Assembly (NCBI GenBank): GCA_020425885.1
Contig: JAGQRA010000286.1
Span: 1-9,629, forward strand
Reading direction: 5' to 3'
Length of the DNA: 9,629 nucleotides
Source of the DNA: Planctomycetota bacterium
GTDB lineage: Bacteria > Planctomycetota > UBA1135 > UBA2386
A program made the position numbers and the translations under genes. Shown piece after piece: positions 7,782 through 9,629 of the stretch. The notes under the pieces are model-generated. The model saw only the letters and a list, made by a program, of their open reading frames with translations. It was not told the origin of the DNA and searched no databases. The first letter of the stretch is position 1, and every line of letters starts with the position of its first letter.

Positions 7782-7985
7782 ATGGTCTCGCGAGTTCGGG
7801 CCGCGAGCTACATCGCCGCACTGATGGCCGTCTTCGTCGCAGCAGCGTGCACCGGCAATGCTGGCGGCGGCCCCTCTGCCCCTCCCCCCCCGAGCTGCGT
7901 TGCGGTCGAGGGTGCGCTGCGGATTCACGCCCACACCGATGATCGATGCGGGCCGGGGGAATCTTCTTCCGGAGCTGCTCGATAG
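7782..7985 (+). CDS. Small lipoprotein, possibly cut short by a frameshift
   Basis: The frame from ATG 7782 gives 67 aa: a basic start (MVSRVR), a hydrophobic core (ASYIAALMAVFVAAAC) with lipobox A-A-A-C23, a low-complexity linker (TGNAGGGPSAPPPP), then SCVAVEGALRIHAHTDDRC. The ribosome site GAGG is well placed, so I trust the start. The last nine residues (ESSSGAAR and neighbours) look unlike the rest. Skipping one G in the G5 run at about 7955-7959 moves into the neighbouring frame, which reads NLLPELLDSVQFTVAAQNGC and stops at 8070, giving a 95 aa protein. Either the gene is frameshifted (true mutation or an assembly error) or the short form is real. An eight-C run at 7884-7891 is a second error-prone spot. 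I recognise no family. Probable location: anchored in the membrane facing outwards. Confidence 0.5.
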   Translation: MVSRVRAASYIAALMAVFVAAACTGNAGGGPSAPPPPSCVAVEGALRIHAHTDDRCGPGESSSGAAR

Positions 7986-8456
7986 CGTCCAGTTCACCGT
8001 GGCGGCGCAGAACGGCTGTGACCTGACCCTGCGCAATCCCTGGCTGGCAGCGTCGGGTCGTGCTTCCTGATCAGGGCTGGTCTCGGCTACCAATCCCGCG
8101 TCGACTCTGCGTCGCCGGCAAAGAACACGAAACCATGCTGCTGTTGTTGGGCGTGGACGAGAACGCGCCGGCAAGCAACCTGCATGCGACCACGTCGAGG
8201 CCTTCGATCACACGAACTGCATCCGTACCGGCGATCGCGGAACCGGCACTCTCCCTGAAGAGGGCAGGTGGCATTGCAACGGACCATGGCACACGAGCTC
8301 GGTGTAGTGCGCGATCGGTTGATCGCACTCGAGGATCTACGGCTCACTGTGGCAGGCCCGAAGCGCTGGTTCGATGAGGTGCGGCGCTTCGCCTGCCGCG
8401 CCGGCCAGCCCCGAACCACCGTCGTCGGGTCGCAAACTGGGTCGAAAACCACATAA
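7986..8456 (+). pseudogene. Possible coding remnant spread over several forward frames
   Basis: No long clean gene occupies this stretch, but protein-like segments follow one another in changing forward frames. About 7960-8070 has DSVQFTVAAQNGCDLTLRNP. About 8060-8160 has LPDQGWSRLPIPRRL and GKEHETMLLLLGVDENAPAS. About 8165-8305 has CDHVEAFDHTNCIRTGDRG and EEGRWHCNGPWH. About 8286-8456 has HELGVVRDRLIALEDLRLTV. Each overlaps a less plausible arginine/serine-rich alternative. This pattern would result from a single gene of about 225 codons, starting with the lipoprotein at 7782, that has picked up several single-base indels. It could also be chance in GC-rich DNA. I recognise no homologue. The minus-strand frames here are not convincing. 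Confidence 0.3.
8268..8456 (+). CDS. Short hypothetical ORF upstream of the sigma factor gene
   Basis: A 62-codon frame from GTG 8268 (ATG 8286 is an alternative), ending at TAA 8454-8456. It encodes a moderately charged, probably helical stretch (MAHELGVVRDRLIALEDLRL, then KRWFDEVRRF) and a polar tail GSQTGSKTT. GAGGG lies just upstream but only three bases from the GTG. A hairpin follows the stop by two bases, as expected at a transcript end. It may be an independent small protein or the 3' end of the frameshifted lipoprotein locus. No family recognised. Confidence 0.3.
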   Translation: MALQRTMAHELGVVRDRLIALEDLRLTVAGPKRWFDEVRRFACRAGQPRTTVVGSQTGSKTT

Positions 8457-8458
8457 CC

Positions 8459-8475
8459 GGCAGCGCCTGGCTGCC
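8459..8475 (+). terminator. Hairpin after the short ORF
   Basis: GGCAGC (8459-8464), loop GCCTG, GCTGCC (8470-8475): a perfect 6 bp stem directly behind the TAA at 8456. No T-run follows (AATGGTGTTAAAA instead). It is a weak terminator at best, or an operator-like palindrome in the leader of the sigma factor gene. Confidence 0.3.
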
Positions 8476-8533
8476 AATGGTGTTAAAAGGGCGGTCGGCG
8501 TTCAGGGAGCTCCACCCAAACTCAGCCAGTCCC

Positions 8534-8538
8534 AGGAA
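8534..8538 (+). promoter_or_regulatory. Ribosome binding site of the sigma factor gene
   Basis: AGGAA, six bases before ATG 8545. It places the start there rather than at upstream in-frame codons from 8374 onward. Confidence 0.65.
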
Positions 8539-8544
8539 ACGACG

Positions 8545-9165
8545 ATGCGACAGAGGAGCGCGCAACGGTCGAGGCTTCGATCTGAGGATCTCGAGGCAGA
8601 GATTGGCGAGCCGATTGTCGAACCGTTTTCTCCACAGCAGGCAGAGCCCATCAGTGATGAGGCGTGGAAAGAGGTGGAGGCAGCCGTTCGCGCGGTCGCC
8701 AGAATCCTCGTACCCCAACCCGAGGTCGACGATCTGGTGGGAGTCGTGATGCTGGAACTGTGGACGGCCTCCCAACACAGCGAGCGGCCGATATTGAGCC
8801 CGCTGGCCCTGGCCAAGACGATCTGCAGGCGGCGCGCCAGGAACGTGCTGCGCGAGTTGACGCGACGTCGGAAGCTCGAATGCGAAATGCAAAGAACGGC
8901 GACGGACATGCAGGTGTCGGCCACAGTTTCGGACACACCGGGGACCGATCGGCCCAATGCAGATCGGCAGGCATCGATGTTCCAGCTGCCCGTCTTCCGC
9001 GGTTGCCGACAACGGCGAATAGCCGAGGTTCTTCGAGACGGTGGATCCGTCGCAGACGCCTTGCTCGCGACCGGGCTCGAGACCAAGGAGTTCAATCGTG
9101 TTGCGGCGGGCATGTTGAAGAGCCGGCAGGCAGGATTTTCTCGGCCGAATTCACACCCTCTGTGA
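8545..9165 (+). CDS. Diverged ECF-type RNA polymerase sigma factor
   Basis: A 206 aa protein from ATG 8545 with a clear AGGAA ribosome site. After a charged 40-residue N-terminus, residues about 41-105 match sigma-70 region 2. VEAAVRAVARILVPQPEVDDL is region 2.1-2.2 in character, DDLVGVVMLELW copies the EDLVQEVFLRLW core-binding helix, and SPLALAKTICRRRARNVLREL followed by TRRRK matches the AWLxxIARNxxxDxxRRRRR helix used for -10 recognition. A variable linker follows. CRQRRIAEVLRDGGSVADAL and LLATGLETKEFNRVAAGMLKS form a helix-turn-helix in the region 4 position (-35 recognition). Its turn is diverged from the usual YxEIAxxLGxSxGTVKSR. No anti-sigma gene is visible next to it. The secreted protein gene begins 152 bp downstream on the same strand and may be a target. 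Alternative: a sigma-like activator that no longer initiates transcription. Confidence 0.75.
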   Translation: MRQRSAQRSRLRSEDLEAEIGEPIVEPFSPQQAEPISDEAWKEVEAAVRAVARILVPQPEVDDLVGVVMLELWTASQHSERPILSPLALAKTICRRRARNVLRELTRRRKLECEMQRTATDMQVSATVSDTPGTDRPNADRQASMFQLPVFRGCRQRRIAEVLRDGGSVADALLATGLETKEFNRVAAGMLKSRQAGFSRPNSHPL

Positions 9166-9182
9166 CCAGCTGGAAGATTGAT

Positions 9183-9203
9183 TGGCTCGATTCTGTCGAG
9201 CCA
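9183..9203 (+). terminator. Stem-loop 18 nt after the sigma factor stop codon
   Basis: TGGCTCGA (9183-9190), loop TTCTG, TCGAGCCA (9196-9203): a perfect 8 bp stem with a 5 nt loop. There is no T-tract after it (GCAGTCGAGG), so it is either a rho-independent terminator of the poor-U kind, a 3'-end stabilising hairpin, or a regulatory palindrome. Its place right behind the stop favours a transcript end. Confidence 0.5.
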
Positions 9204-9305
9204 GCAGTCGAGGCCAAGCCCTCCCATCCGTGATCGGCACCACCGTCTGACCTGAGGGAATCGAAGACCCCCGCTCACCTGTCCGGAGGCTGGTGAGGCG
9301 CTCGC

Positions 9306-9309
9306 GGAG
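9306..9309 (+). promoter_or_regulatory. Ribosome binding site of the Cys-rich secreted protein gene
   Basis: GGAG, eight bases before ATG 9318. A further AAGGA touches the ATG. This supports a start at a signal peptide. Confidence 0.55.
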
Positions 9310-9317
9310 CAGAAGGA

Positions 9318-9629
9318 ATGAACGTACTACCCTCTTCGCTGTTGGTCGCGTTCTTCGCGGGATCGGCAGTCGTCAGCCACATCGCCATGCCCACAGCGGG
9401 GCCCTACTGCCGTGCCGCAGTGCACTGGCAGACCATCCCGTCTGGCGCCGGAGTCGTCTGGGTCAGCTGCTACACGAGCGCGGCATGCCAGAAGTCATGC
9501 AGCATCGTCAGTGGATCCAGCGGCGCGGGAAGCTGGGCTCATTGCGATTGCGATGACTCGACCAATGGCCGACCGCCGTGCCGCGCAACGTTCCATTGGG
9601 ATGGGCCGATCCAGTGGACGCTCGGTGAC
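9318..9629 (+). CDS. Secreted cysteine-rich protein, N-terminal part (runs off the window)
   Basis: The frame from ATG 9318 is open for 104 codons to the window edge. Residues 1-23 look like an export signal: MNVLPSSLLVAFFAGSAVVS, with cleavage likely after HIA (residues 21-23). The mature part holds seven cysteines (31, 51, 57, 61, 76, 78, 88), including CYTSAACQKSC and HCDCDDSTNGRPPC, and many Trp (37, 48, 73, 94, 100). An odd number of cysteines suggests at least one more beyond the edge. Such density implies disulfides and an extracytoplasmic location. I recognise no named family. The gene follows the sigma factor and its hairpin, with a 152 bp gap that could hold its own promoter. The other forward frame here (9293-9556) lacks a signal peptide and is arginine-rich, so I reject it. 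Confidence 0.75.
   Translation, partial: MNVLPSSLLVAFFAGSAVVSHIAMPTAGPYCRAAVHWQTIPSGAGVVWVSCYTSAACQKSCSIVSGSSGAGSWAHCDCDDSTNGRPPCRATFHWDGPIQWTLGD

Noticed and set aside
7547..7783. A 79-residue N-terminal extension of the giant lipoprotein up to ATG 7783
   Set aside because: It would bury the lipoprotein signal peptide internally, is basic and proline-rich, and overlaps the start of the divergent gene.
8374..8544. An N-terminal extension of the sigma factor
   Set aside because: The AGGAA site fits ATG 8545, and the added residues are proline/arginine-rich with no sigma homology.
8502..9278. A 258-codon minus-strand frame opposite the sigma factor
   Set aside because: Serine/arginine-rich, with no recognisable motif and no ribosome site; the plus frame carries the sigma regions.
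9274..9297. Inverted repeat CTCACC ... GGTGAG before the Cys-rich gene
   Set aside because: Only 6 bp with a 12-base loop, within what chance gives in GC-rich DNA.
9293..9556. An 87-codon plus-strand frame
   Set aside because: It overlaps the better-started frame from 9318, which has a signal peptide and ordered cysteines.

Overview
This 9.6 kb window comes from a GC-rich bacterium with secreted lipoproteins. A very large FG-GAP/VCBS lipoprotein, several secreted or membrane proteins of unknown function and weak, non-uniform Shine-Dalgarno signals would fit Planctomycetota or a myxobacteria-like deltaproteobacterial lineage. I cannot fix the phylum from the sequence, and no rRNA, tRNA, mobile element or CRISPR array is visible.

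Layout. Left end (1-1742, plus strand): the last codons of an upstream gene, a SnoaL-like (NTF2-fold) protein, and a hydrophobic protein whose C-terminal third looks like the S5-pore-S6 unit of a potassium channel with its selectivity filter lost. Middle (1846-7546, minus strand, convergent with the first block): a giant lipoprotein gene transcribed leftward, then a TMEM175-family (DUF1211) potassium-channel-like gene, then a small four-helix membrane protein. The gaps are 82 and 111 nt, so the three could be one transcript. The lipoprotein has a signal peptide, three Ig-like modules (the third split by an inserted propeller-like region) and 14 tandem 49-residue calcium-motif blades. Right end (7782-9629, plus strand, divergent from the giant gene): a small lipoprotein reading frame that seems to continue in other frames, a diverged ECF sigma factor with a good ribosome site and a hairpin after its stop, and the start of a secreted cysteine-rich protein that runs off the window.

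Base composition is visibly less GC-rich to the right of about 7.8 kb. The right block may therefore have a different origin or be under weaker constraint.

How the parts could work together is inference. The left and middle blocks contain two separate channel-like membrane proteins facing each other across a 103 nt convergent gap. The right block pairs a candidate orphan sigma factor with secreted proteins, with no anti-sigma gene in view. The most unusual items are the filterless channel-like protein, the nested architecture of the giant lipoprotein, and the sigma factor / Cys-rich protein pair.
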